Positions 1 to 10,893 of a DNA stretch of 64,000 bases are shown piece after piece (positions within the stretch are counted from its first letter, which is position 1; each line of letters begins with the position of its first letter). Origin of the DNA: Eutypa lata (taxonomy: Eukaryota > Ascomycota > Sordariomycetes > Xylariales > Diatrypaceae); NCBI GenBank assembly GCA_022661535.1, contig JAKULF010000015.1:806001-870000 (forward strand). The letters run 5' to 3'. The translations under genes and the position numbers were made by a program. The notes under the pieces were generated by a model. It was not told where the DNA came from and made no database searches. It was given only the letters and a program-made list of their open reading frames with translations.

Positions 1-3000
1 CATTACGGGCATTGTTACGAGCGCAAGCGATTTTGATATTTACATGTTACACCATTACGGATTGGGATTACAGGACACATATAATACGGGCGTGTTGTGA
101 TCCTTTACTTGACTATGAAGGACGTCACCACTCACAGAACTTTTTACTATTGGCGGAAGCGTTGGAGGATTACTCTATCGGGAAGTCAAATCTTCAGGAT
201 TTGCAGGACAGCGGGGCTATATTCGGCCTCCCGATCCGCTCCCTGGTCTTCGGCCTATCACCTGGATACAGTTTATCTGTTGGGTGGCCTTGAAAGACTC
301 AAAGGTTGAGTGGAACAAATGCACACCGGCCTCGGACAATTATTTCATATAAACATACATAGCTAGCGATTAAGGCGACCGACTACACAAGAAGTCACCG
401 CTTAAGAAATAAAATCAGTTGAATAACAGTTCCAAGTATTACGATTTTGTGCATTATAGCTCCGTAAAATTATATCATTCGGCTTTCATGGTGGGCATGC
501 GATTGTGTGTAATAGGTAAACTATAGCTAAGTATACAACCACAACCAAAAGTCATCATCACTGGGCAAGTTTGATTATTCATACGAATCCTACGTGCTTA
601 GGTAGTGGTTAATCGAAGTTTCAAAGCTTTGTTGAGTCACGACAACCTTTAGCGACCTAGGAAGCTAAGCTCAAGCGATCACCCAATTGAGTGCGATCAT
701 GAATGAAACAATGTCCCACGCGACATCGGCATTATAAATTGTCATCTGGGGTTTGATTCATAATCACGAACCCCAAATTGTAGAATTTCAACAAGGGGCC
801 GGTTTCCAACGTCTAAGTTACATACATACCTACCTACATCTTAGCTAACCAGAGACCGGCCGGCTACCTATGTACATACCTACATGCCTCTAACTGGTAG
901 CTTTTAACATTAAAGTTCTACATGATTCAACATTCATTCCGTGAGGGAAAATAAATGATTTGTGACCTCGGGCAGATGACAAACCCGCGTAGCACCGAGG
1001 TCGAAGATCCGTAGAACCCGCCAACCCGTGACTCCACCAATCTACAAAATCTACCCGAAAACTTTTTTTGAGATGACCGACCATTGCATAACTAAGTGTT
1101 TGCATAAAATTCGTATAGCGTATACATAGCTACATACCTAGGTAGATACAAAAGTTCCCGGGGGGGCTTTCCCATTTCTTGGTAACAAGCAGCATCCCAT
1201 CCCGTCCTGCCCTGCCCTGGCTCGCCCTGACAGCCCGACTGGTCGTCCCCCGGCCTAGCTGACAACAGGGGGTCTCAATTAAAATAAAATCACAAAAGGG
1301 CAGGATTGTCTTGTCGCATTCCATAGACACACACCTACGAAGTAAAAGTCTATCCGAACATCGTGAGAGAGCTACGGGTTACCTTTAGTTAGACACCCCT
1401 AATACGTGAAATACCTAGTCGGCTATAGGTAAATAGCCCAAGATGAGTTTTGCTTTTTCCAATCCCCCCCCCCCCCAAACTCATGGGTCCGTACAAGATT
1501 GTCAAGTCCTTTTTTTTTTTGTGTGCCGAGAACCATTTGGCATCAATGATACATAGTTGCCAACACCCGTTCAACGTCCAATCATCTTACGCCGCGATGC
1601 TCGCATTCCACGGAGATAGCGCAACCCCACAAAGGTGGAAGGAAGCCAGCCTTACGGACGACCTAAGGAGACAATACGTCCACGACCGTGATTGTAGGTA
1701 AAAGGTAATAAGGTATTATTGCCGCTATTAGTTAAATTGGCCTCGATTCCGCGGAATCTAGACAAGCCGAGAATGGTCGCGTGCTACAAAACGTTCCGTT
1801 AAGCGACAGTAATCCCTATCTACTCCTCCTCCACCAAGAAATAACAATAAAAACCATGTAAAGAGAATACCATTCCTCTATGTACATGTTGCAACAGGAT
1901 CGTGATCTTCTTTTCTGGTGGTGGGCAGTAGATGCAATGCAACTTTGTTCTCCCTACCTATTCACACGAGTTGAATCTAGGTAGGTGGGCTCAGAGCTGA
2001 CACGACACTACATACCTATTCCTCAAACCTGCACAGAGGGGGTCGAACTGCAACGTGGACGAGCATTTGGAGGAGCAGGGAGCCCGCGCGGAGAAGCTTC
2101 ATATTTTTTTTGCTGAGATAATCACGAGGTGGTGTCACTAAAGGGCTACGCTACTAGCTTCCCCCCTAAAAATGTAACGCTATCCATCTTCTGTCACCGC
2201 TGTTGGCGGTAAAGCAACAAACCCATCCATCAAATCAATCATGCCTCCATACCTATGCGTCGCACAAATAACTATACAACTACTTAATAACATGTGATGG
2301 ATGGATGGATGACTACCCCCTCCTCCCCCCCGATACGCCATAAGAGTGCTTGGCTACAATTTGGCCCGCAAGTGTGGGAGACGGAATCATACACTGCACT
2401 GGAATGCGGGTTTCAAAACACCGTCCGTAGGGGGCCCTGTAGCTCACATTGACGAATAGCATACGCAAGTGCGCATCGTTGGCGAGACTAGTGCCCCCTT
2501 CTGCCAGCTAGCAACACCACCAACAAGTAGGTAACGAGGGGCAGATAACAACAGACAGGAGACTCTTTCTTTCATCGAGTGCTGTAGTGACCCAGCCGGT
2601 CAATCCAATACCCCTTTGCCTGGGACAACGATAACTAGACGCCTGGAACTAAGTATCATCTGATACGACCTGTTCGTTTTGTCTCAAGCTGATGTCGCCT
2701 GCCGCCACAATCGAGATAAGACGTTTTGCAAATCCGTCTCCTGACACCACGTCACACACAGCTTGCGAAGGCTTCAAAAGGCTGAATCAGGTAAACCGTC
2801 CCCGTGATATATTATAGATCAGCGATCAACATGACTTGTTCATCGACTCCCGTAGGTGCTACACTTGTCACGGCAGTAGTAATATGACATCGAGTGCCCA
2901 GCCAAGCTACATATCTAGCAATCAATCAATCATCACTGCACTGCATATATGATAGATAAGTACTTAAGTTTTGTTGAGCAGCAAGCAAGGCTCTGTTCAC

Positions 3001-5035
3001 CGGCGAAGGGTCCATTTTCCGTGTGCATTTTTTTCAGAGAAATAAGTATAAGTAATGACTTGGTTACATCTGAGTGGTCTCGCTCGGGGGGGCGGGTGGA
3101 TCGCGGCCCTTTTTAGCATTCAGGCATTCATTCATTCCCACCGCCTATAAGTATTGTGCCTACTTGGTGCGACATGCCTATCGGCAGCGTTCTTGAGGCC
3201 CAAGTTGCGGTGAAGTGCAGAATTGGCGAAAGTTGCGGGATGATTCATCCCGGGTCGTTATGCCGTGCATCCCCGCTCCGATCGCAAAAATGGGCCTCTT
3301 TGACTTCGTTGGCAGCTTGGACGCCAAACGGTGGGAATGAACGAGATGGGCGGGCAGGATGGGGACCTTTGTTTTTGCAAGTTTGTCTAACTAGTTATCA
3401 CCTAGTTACTATGAGTGACACCTCTTCCATACTTAGACTACAGTACAATACATGCATACAAATCTATAGGTCTAGGTATGTAGTCCAACGCCTACGTACG
3501 TTTGACTGGGGAGCCCCTATTGTACAACCAACGCGCACAACTATAAATTAAAAGGGCAGATGAAATATAGTCGTCAAGTATACTTCACAAAGAGAAATGC
3601 TGCCAATCATCTCTCTCGTTCGTATCGCAGATTGCTTCCACCCTTCCCCCAATATATTTCCCAACGCCACTGCGCACACCACCGCGTACACCACTGCGTA
3701 CACGAATACCTAGACTACGTACCTAATAAATTACTTTCAAAAGATCTCAGATCTAGTTAAACATTTATTGATATTCCTTTCTCCGCCAACCGTCGGCGTG
3801 GCCAGCTTGACTGTATTTAATTCATGTACATACTGTTTAACTAGCTTGTAGGTATCATATATATGTAGGAAGATGTGCAGATTTGCTTTCTTAAACGCCG
3901 ATGACTGTATTGTACACATAGTCGCCGATAGTTACCTACCTTACAAAAAACCATTACATTACGTATGGAGGCAAGCGTCTGCGCGGATTACTCTGATGTC
4001 TTAGAATGTGTATCAATAAAATATCTGTGATAACTTCTACTAGTTACTATCAACAAATCTAGGAGTGACGGGTGCAGATAGATGCAGATAGATGCCTGAT
4101 TAAACTCTAGCCTTCGGGTACTCTAAACGTGCAAATCATATAGTTACTTATCACATACCTACATACCTACATACAGTATCAGCTGGTGTTGGCACTTATA
4201 TGCGAGGCAATGATCCCCCTTCGTCTTGGGTGTATAATTATCATCGGGGGATAGATATACTTACATACGTACCTTCACAAATACCTACCCTGCTACCTAC
4301 ACACCGACATAGTAGTGCCTAGGTAGGTATGCAAGAAATTTGCAATAGTGGAGAGAGCTCATCCGAGCATAACATTGAATGGACAATATTTATTGAGTTT
4401 CACCATCCTGTTGTTTCAATATTTCGTGCGTGGTCAATGATAACCGCTTGTTTTCAATCTAATCTAATCCATCTAACGAGCACCTGCACCAGTGCACCTA
4501 CCTATTAGTCAGTCGGAAGCGGGGCACGCACCGGAAATCGCAAGTAGCCAAATGCCGACTCCGTGAACCGAGGGACCTCGCAACCTTGCATGTGAGGCTG
4601 AAGTTTGTGCTATCCATGTACGTACATACATACATAGGCGATACATGTAGGTAATCAAGCAGGGACTTTTGTATGTAGATCCACCTATCTACCCTACGTA
4701 CATCCCTTAGGAACGTAACCCCTACCAGTATTGTACACCTTACTCGTTAAGGTGTTACATCATCATTACTAGAGAGCTCTAGTTATGTACATACATTAGG
4801 TAGTTACCAGCAACGATTAACTACGGCCGATAGCTCGGAGTTTGTGCGAAAGGGCCTCGGAGTAGAGCACAACAACAGGCCGGGAGTTCCGGCAAGCCGA
4901 AATTGGACTGAACGCTTCTCTGTATGCCCTGTCCTAGCAAACAGCAAGGCCTGCAGCCAGCCACGTAGAGAGAACTTCTACCACTAGTTAACTTAAAAGT
5001 TATCTACGACCCGGCAACCCGTTAGTTCCAACATC
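1..5035. other. Gene-poor intergenic region
   Basis: No convincing gene was found. Short open frames (for example 12-293 and 3156-3551) begin at non-ATG codons or show no recognisable domain. The DNA is rich in TAC/TAG-type short repeats: clusters of TACCTACC / TAGGTAGG and TACATACA near 820-890, 1128-1145, 1975-1985, 4155-4170, 4265-4330 and 4620-4650. There is a C homopolymer near 1467-1479 and a 12-bp tandem duplication (GCAGATAGAT) near 4074-4096. The last few hundred bases presumably contain the IBA57 promoter, but I see no defined element. Confidence 0.6.
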
Positions 5036-6454
5036 ATGCAGGCACTCCCTCGTCACATCGTTGCAACTGCCGCAGGGCCGACGACGACGAGAGGGGTGGC
5101 GGCGTCGGCCAGTCTTAGGTCCCGGTCCCGGTTCGTATGCCCATCCTGCCAACAGCAGCGGCAACAACAGCAACAGCGAGCCTCCTTCTCGTCTTCTTCG
5201 CCTGCCCCACCATCGTCACCATCGTCGCTACCACCACAGCCGCCGAGATCCGGCTACGCGCGGCTGACCTCGCGGCGGCTGATCTCGATCGGCGGGGTCG
5301 ACGCGCCGCGGTTCCTGCAGGGCATCATCACGTCGTCGGTGCCGAACGTCCACGAGCGGGGCGGGTTCTACAGCGCGTTCCTGAACGCCACGGGCCGCGT
5401 GCTGCACGACGTGTTCGTGTACCCCGACACGCTGCGGGTGGGCGTGGCGGCCGACGACCCGAGCCTGGATTCCGGCCAGGCCTTCCTCGTCGAGGTCGAC
5501 GCGGACCAGGTCGGCGAGCTGACCCGCCACCTCCGCCGCTACATGCTGCGGAGCAAGCTCAAGGTCCGGGCGCTGGACGAGGAGGGGGACGGGGGCTGTG
5601 GGGTGTGGCACGTGTGGGACGATAGCAGGGCCTCCGGTGCGGATGTATCGGCGCTCCTGCAGCAGCCCAGCCACCACCACCAAAGAGACACCATCGTCCT
5701 TCGGGATGATAGGGCGCCCGGGCTAGGCTACCGCATCCTCAGCCGCACGCAGGGATCGTCTTTATCATCATCACAACAGGCGATGGCAGACCGCCTGGGC
5801 CCCGGGCACGAGCAAACCGACGACGCGACCTACCGCGTCCGCCGCTACCTGATGGGTGTGCCCGAGGGCCAGGCGGAGATCCCGCGCGCTTCGGCCCTCC
5901 CCCTCGAGGCCAACCTCGACCTGATGGGCGGCGTCGACTTCCGCAAGGGCTGCTACGTCGGCCAGGAGCTGACGATCCGCACCAAGCACCGCGGCGTCGT
6001 CCGCAAGCGCATCTTGCCTTGCGTTGTGTACGGCGCCACTACAGACGAAGCCAACGCGGCGCCATCACCATCACCATCACCATCACCATCACCGTCACCG
6101 GAGAAGCTCGAATACAATAACAACAGACCCGATGCTACTGCTGCTGCGGTGGTCGCTGCCGAGGACATACCCGGCGATCTGTCGATCGGCCGCGATGGCA
6201 AGCGAGGCCGCAGCGCCGGGAACTGGCTGCGCGGCGTGGGCAACATCGGGCTCGCGCTGTGCCGGCTGCAGGTCATGACGGATGTCCAGCTACCGGGGGA
6301 GACGGCGACGGCGCCATTCGACCCGAATAATGAGTTCGTGATGAGGTGGGGAGATGGGGAGGGAGAGGATGTCGGCAAGGCAGTCAAAGTGAAGGCGTTC
6401 GTACCCGAGTGGCTGCGGACGAGACTCGATGAGAGTAACGGCTCTTCTCACTAG
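5036..6454 (+). CDS. IBA57: IBA57/CAF17-type mitochondrial iron-sulfur assembly factor
   Basis: A single-exon gene of 472 aa. The protein belongs to the folate-binding YgfZ/GcvT-like family. In mitochondria IBA57 works with ISA1/ISA2 to make [4Fe-4S] clusters for aconitase-type and radical-SAM enzymes. What is seen: an Arg/Ser/Gln-rich N terminus of about 70 residues that looks like a mitochondrial presequence; the GcvT-like fold start near residues 75-135 (LISIGGVDAPRFLQGIITS, then FYSAFLNATGRVLHDVFVYP); and the diagnostic KGCYVGQE motif at residues 304-311, with Cys306 conserved in the family. A C-terminal beta-barrel segment follows. An in-frame (CCATCA)n microsatellite encodes a Pro-Ser repeat near residues 343-356, inside what is normally a short loop. 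The gene is strongly GC-rich compared with its flanks, which explains the many shadow open frames over it. The start is the first ATG after in-frame stops, followed by a plausible transit peptide. Confidence 0.9.
   Translation: MQALPRHIVATAAGPTTTRGVAASASLRSRSRFVCPSCQQQRQQQQQRASFSSSSPAPPSSPSSLPPQPPRSGYARLTSRRLISIGGVDAPRFLQGIITSSVPNVHERGGFYSAFLNATGRVLHDVFVYPDTLRVGVAADDPSLDSGQAFLVEVDADQVGELTRHLRRYMLRSKLKVRALDEEGDGGCGVWHVWDDSRASGADVSALLQQPSHHHQRDTIVLRDDRAPGLGYRILSRTQGSSLSSSQQAMADRLGPGHEQTDDATYRVRRYLMGVPEGQAEIPRASALPLEANLDLMGGVDFRKGCYVGQELTIRTKHRGVVRKRILPCVVYGATTDEANAAPSPSPSPSPSPSPEKLEYNNNRPDATAAAVVAAEDIPGDLSIGRDGKRGRSAGNWLRGVGNIGLALCRLQVMTDVQLPGETATAPFDPNNEFVMRWGDGEGEDVGKAVKVKAFVPEWLRTRLDESNGSSH
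6062..6101 (+). repeat. (CCATCA)n coding microsatellite in IBA57
   Basis: A hexanucleotide tandem repeat, with the last copies changed to CCGTCA. In the IBA57 frame it encodes alternating Pro-Ser. Because the unit is six bases, slippage changes the protein by two residues without a frameshift. Confidence 0.9.
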
Positions 6455-7038
6455 ATACATCTAGGTAGATAATAGCTTACCCTAGCTGTATTGTTGTTCT
6501 AGAACCGTGCACCATATATACATGTGTACTACAAAAGCAATGTACATTATAAACAACCTGACGGGTTCCACGACTGGTTTCTTAACTACCGAGTGTATAC
6601 TATCTAGACAGAGACGTTGTGAAAGAACTAATCCGCTCTTAGATCTAGTGCTGTAAGCCATCATTTGATCATGAACTCTTCAGAGTAAAATGCCTGTACA
6701 GACTGCTTGGCTACATTTAACGTGAGAAGGTGTATATGTCTCCCCAATACGTGCTACTAAAAGTACTACGTGTAGTAAGCCTAAAGCAAAGTCCAGAGTT
6801 CACTAAAGGCTAAGGTACGTATCACACGAAATGATGTATGTTTATCCAAGTTAGCTAAGACGTAGTTATTATATTCTAGCTTTCTATCAAACGGGGTATC
6901 ATAGTTAGGAGTATTTCCTATTTAGTCTCTCCAGTGACCGATAAATCCGCCGCCGGTCTCCTTCTTGCCCAGCATCCTTATTGTCTTCCTTCGGAGCGTA
7001 GGTCGCACGCACGCAAACACAGCCTAGGCACGACGACC
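6455..7038. other. Convergent intergenic region between IBA57 and the J-protein gene
   Basis: AT-rich 3' flank shared by two genes whose stop codons face each other. No additional gene is seen; the short reverse open frame at 6482-6664 has no recognisable feature. Confidence 0.6.
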
Positions 7039-8177
7039 TTAGATCTCGTCGTCCGAATGGCCGTTAGCGAAAGGATCCGCTGCTGGCGCCGGTGGTTTTT
7101 GAAACGAGAAGTTGGGTATCGACGGTGGTGATACTGGAGGCTTCTTCTTATCGTCAGCCTGCAACTCTGCAACTCCGGGGTCTGGGATAGGTGGTGGTGT
7201 TTCTTGAGCCTCTCTGCCTAGTTCCGTCTCTATGGCCTCATCGTCGTGATCGCCCTTCCACGCGGTCTTCTTCTCCTTTTTGCCCGCCTTCTCTGCTTTC
7301 CGGGCTGCCTTCCGGGCCTCCTTTTCGGCCTTTCGGGCCCGCGTCTCCTTCAGGCGTTGCTCGAGGTTGGCTATTCTCTCGTCATAGTTGTCTCCATCCT
7401 TGGTCCCGGCTCCGTTCGCATTAGGCGCGTCAGCCATAGGAATATCGGGTATTGTAGTCTTCCCGTCGCTACCTTCTCCAGTGCCGTGATTCGATCGTTC
7501 GGGTGGTTGTGGTTGCTGCTGTTGCGATGCCTTCTTCTTCTTCTCCTTCTGCTGCTTCTCCACCTCCCTCAACCTCTCGCGCTCCTCCGCCTCCCTCATG
7601 AGCCGTTTCCTCTCCTCCATCCTCCTGTTGCCCGCAGCGATAAGGCGCTGCCTCTCCTCCTCCGACATGGTGTTCTTCTTAGGGCCGTCGCTGTCGCGGG
7701 GCCGCTTTACGCCGCGCTCGCGCGCTTCGAGGTCCTCGATCATCTGGCGCCGCTTCGCATCCATGGCCTGCCTCTGGGCCTCGCGCTGGAGGGCGGCGGA
7801 TCGTGCGCTGTCGTAGGCACCCCGGGCGTCGGCATCGGAGAGCACGTCGCGCGCCCGCTCGAACCGCTGCCATTTCTCCGCGTCGAAGTCCTTGCCGGCT
7901 TTGTCTGGGTGGTACTTGAGAGACTTCTTGCGCCTAAATAGGAAGCAAAAGAAGAACAACAACGGTTAGTATCTCTCTTTTTTCTCTTCAGCTAGGAGGG
8001 ATGTTTGTATATATAGGTAGGTAGGTAGGTAGGTAGGTAGATAGTAGCGGTTACTTACCATGATCGATGGATATCCTCTTTAGGAGTCGTGGCATCGACG
8101 CCGAGTAACGCGTACAGATCTTCATGGCTGCTGACAAAATCACGGGCATACTGCAGTAAATCTGACTTGTTATCCAT
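7039..8177 (-). CDS. cwc23: J-domain protein, Cwc23/DNAJC17-like splicing-associated co-chaperone
   Basis: Two exons on the minus strand: 8177-8059 and 7933-7039 (337 aa). The 125-nt intron has donor GTAAGT and acceptor TTTAG. The join restores a codon (TG|G, Trp) and yields HRSWRKKSLKYHPDKAG, an intact J-domain helix II/HPD loop, which supports the splice. The HPD tripeptide needed to stimulate Hsp70 is at about residues 50-52. Helix III and a long charged coiled-coil (Arg/Glu/Lys-rich, about residues 100-270) follow, then a Pro-rich tail ending in DDEI. Cwc23-type proteins bind the disassembly factor Ntr1/Prp43 or other spliceosome parts in the nucleus. DNAJC17 usually carries an RRM after the J domain; I do not see clear RNP motifs here, so the assignment rests on the N-terminal position of the J domain and the coiled-coil. 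The intron contains a (TAGG)n microsatellite. Confidence 0.8.
8014..8042. repeat. (TAGG)n microsatellite in the J-protein intron
   Basis: About seven TAGG units lie inside intron 1 of the J-domain gene, close to its donor site. The same tetranucleotide is dispersed through intergenic DNA across the window. Confidence 0.9.
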
Positions 8178-8798
8178 CGTGAGCTATTGTGTCGCGATGC
8201 TATATGAGGAAATTAGATGATATAGCTAAGCTAAATGCACCTCTGAAGTTGAAGTATCGGAGTTAACAACAGCTGCCTCGAATAAGGTTCAGTAGTGGTG
8301 GCTCGTGCGTCAGCCTAGAAGGTACATTAAGTACCTACATGTAGGTACTCCATTCAACTCCTATATTTTATCAGATCGGTTGGATAAGTAATAAACAGAC
8401 ATGAAATGACGTCTGATTATTCAAAATGTCCATCCCGTATTATGAGTATTTGAATATGAATTTCACTTTTTTTAATTAAAATGTCAGTACTAGATAGCAG
8501 GTATCAGACTAATAGGCCTCATGCTTCTATTAAAGGTCCATACTGTCTCGTACTAGTTAATTATTTGAAGTGCCCATACGAAGTACATCTACTCTATCTC
8601 ATTACCAGTATAATTAATTACAATACTCCGAATAAGGGTAAGGAACTGGCTCATCTGTGTAGATCGTAGTAGGTTCAGTTCACATCAAAACGATCAATAG
8701 AGACCAATGCTTTCACTCTTTTAAACCAGCATCAGGGGTTTCCAGCTCCATTTGGTAGTATGTAGTAACAATACCCCTAGTTCATCCACGTAGCTCAA
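8178..8798. other. Intergenic region upstream of the J-protein gene and downstream of isoorotate decarboxylase
   Basis: AT-rich DNA with no supported gene. The ATG-started open frame at 8481-8669 (62 aa) has no recognisable domain and low-GC, non-coding-like composition. Confidence 0.6.
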
Positions 8799-9947
8799 TC
8801 AATCTTCTTGAGCAGTTTTATATAAACGGAGGACTTCCACCGCGTTATTGCCTAGGACCGCTTTAGTACCATCACTACCGTCTCCCAACGCCTTCTTGAC
8901 TGCCTCTGAGTTCCACGTCATGCTCTCCCATTCACCCTGCTCGTCGCTAGTCAAGGGCGGGAAGAAAGGGTGATCCGTTCCAAACATGAGCCTATCAACT
9001 CCGCTCGCATCGATGGCCGCCTTGAGTCCCACCTCGGAGTAGATTACAGCATCCAGATAGACTTGTTCTTTGAGGACTTGCCATATCGTCCGACGCTTCG
9101 GTCCTACTTTCCCTTCCCTCACCAGGCGGCCGTCATGTACGATGCAGCTTTCGATTCTCCCGGCTAGAAATGGTAGCGTTCCTCCACTGTGGGCCAAGAG
9201 CATCCTAAGATCTGGCACTTCCTCGAACACGCCTGCTAGGTACATCCTAGCAACCGCGATTGTCGTCTCCATCGGAAATCCCAAAGCCAGCGGCAGTACG
9301 TGACCATACTCTTCCGTCGCTCTCGGCCCCCATACCTCACTCGGCAGTCCGTAGTGCGGGTGGAGGAAGATGGTTAGCCCATTGGCTGCCAGTGCTTTGA
9401 AGACCGGTATCAAGGCCGGGTCATCAAGCCCCTTCCCCAACCCTGTGGTCCCAAGAATTACGCCCCTGCAGTACTTCAGCTCCTTTATGCGACCAATAGA
9501 TGTAAGCAGCGTCTCGGGGGGTGCTGTCAAGGGGAGTGCACCGAAAAAATAGAGACGTCCGGGAGCCTCCCCACACATGTTGGAAAACTCCTGGTTGACC
9601 GACTTGGCCGTCTCGCCTGCCTCCGCCGAGGGCACAAAGTCGAGCCATGGGTTCGCCAGGGATATGACAGAGATGTCGATCTTGTGCGTGTCCATGAAAT
9701 GCAATTTCTGGGCTAGCGAGGAGTAATGGCTGGTCACTGGCCGTCCGGGAAGATGAGACGAAGAAGCATCTTCGCTAATTTTGTCGAGGGCTTCTGCTTC
9801 CGCCGGTAAGATGATGTACCGCGGATCCTTCGCACCGGCAAACCTTCGAATGAGTGGTATACTCTTCCTAGATTCCAGTATCTGGATGTACGCTGGCGGG
9901 TACATGTGAGTATGGACGTCTACGACGTTGAATGTTGGGGACCCCAT
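8799..9947 (-). CDS. Isoorotate decarboxylase (ACMSD-type amidohydrolase)
   Basis: A single exon of 382 aa. The protein is a metal-dependent TIM-barrel hydrolase of the ACMSD branch of the amidohydrolase superfamily, the branch containing fungal isoorotate decarboxylase (IDCase), which converts 5-carboxyuracil to uracil and CO2. Metal ligands are visible: His12 and His14 in VDVHTHMYP, His196 in IFLHPHYGL, and Asp325 in MFGTDHPFFPP. His253 in LAHSGGTLPF is a further conserved active-site residue. Length and motif spacing agree with what I recall of the structurally characterised Cordyceps militaris enzyme. The strongest context is the divergent neighbour at 10894, a thymine-7-hydroxylase that makes IDCase's substrate. 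By motif alone a generic ACMSD-like decarboxylase would be possible; with the neighbour, IDCase is much more likely. Confidence 0.88.
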   Translation of the reverse strand: MGSPTFNVVDVHTHMYPPAYIQILESRKSIPLIRRFAGAKDPRYIILPAEAEALDKISEDASSSHLPGRPVTSHYSSLAQKLHFMDTHKIDISVISLANPWLDFVPSAEAGETAKSVNQEFSNMCGEAPGRLYFFGALPLTAPPETLLTSIGRIKELKYCRGVILGTTGLGKGLDDPALIPVFKALAANGLTIFLHPHYGLPSEVWGPRATEEYGHVLPLALGFPMETTIAVARMYLAGVFEEVPDLRMLLAHSGGTLPFLAGRIESCIVHDGRLVREGKVGPKRRTIWQVLKEQVYLDAVIYSEVGLKAAIDASGVDRLMFGTDHPFFPPLTSDEQGEWESMTWNSEAVKKALGDGSDGTKAVLGNNAVEVLRLYKTAQED

Positions 9948-10893
9948 CTTGGTATTGTTTCAAGGGGAATGGCCATAGGCTATAGAGTAGAGGAAGATGT
10001 GAGCCGGTTTGACAGTTGGGACCAATACCAAAGATGTCTTCTCGAATGGCATCTACCGTGTGTATGAGCATTTGAACATTACCAAAGCTAAGTCGGTAGT
10101 AGAGCATATGTACCTCGAATCAGATCTACTAAGATAAAATCGAGCCTATGGGGCGCTTCGAAAATGTTCATATACATATGCCAAGTTGAATACACTTCCC
10201 CAATCAATTGACTTTAGCTATAACATTAATAACCCCACATACGAGCTCCCCCCTCTCCCCCCTCTCTCGGCCTATCTATCTCCTCCCGCAGCTTGCCGCC
10301 TTCTTATCTACAAGGCGGGGACATTATACACAGGTATGACAGCCACCTTCATGTAGTGATACCGTACTGGGACTGGTATGTATCAGATTGGGTGTTCATT
10401 CCCGTGTTCTATCTACGCCTAGGTGAACTTACAATGCCTATCTACTGGATGGAGTGATATACCACGTCTCCGCCCTATACCTGTAGTCCATTGAGCATTT
10501 ACCTTTCTTGGTTTCTTAGACCCCTTTCGGTCTGGTCATATCGGAAATCTATCTCTGCCCTCGCCATTATCTCAAGATCTAGACCATATCAGCTACCTTC
10601 CCTTTGAAGCACACTCGTCCTCCATAGCCGAATAGTCGAGATAAACTTACTTAAGAAACATATCACTCATAACCGTATCGGAAGTGGCCGGTTCCTTGAC
10701 AGCTAGCTAGCTAGTCGTCTCAGCTACTACATCCAAAACTTAAATAGCTATCGTCTGCACTTAGTTAGATAATGGTATTTACACACTAATTCCTTCAATT
10801 TCGCGTGATATCACTATTAACACCTTACAAGGTCACACACATACACACGCGCGCTATATCTAATCAGCATTCCCCGATCATCAAAAAGCAAAG
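9948..10893. promoter_or_regulatory. Shared divergent promoter of the thymidine-salvage pair
   Basis: A 946-bp region between two divergent start codons. It contains four AGATAA/TTATCT motifs, the HGATAR core bound by fungal nitrogen-regulatory GATA factors (AreA/NIT2): 10132-10137, 10304-10309 (reverse), 10639-10644 and 10767-10772. About 0.5 would be expected by chance in sequence of equal base composition, somewhat more in AT-rich DNA. Pyrimidine salvage as a nitrogen source is known to be nitrogen-regulated in fungi; regulation of this pair is my inference. A CT-rich tract lies at about 10240-10290. Confidence 0.55.

Noticed and set aside
3156..3551. 131-aa forward frame
   Set aside because: Starts at a non-ATG codon, no domain, and full of local repeat motifs.
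5137..5683. Long open frames on both strands (162 and 151 aa) within IBA57
   Set aside because: They overlap a well-supported gene in other frames; high GC removes stop codons and the proteins are Arg/Gly-rich without domains.
7246..7941. 231-aa forward open frame over the J-protein gene
   Set aside because: Leu-rich antisense shadow of a coiled-coil gene; the minus strand has an intact HPD J domain.
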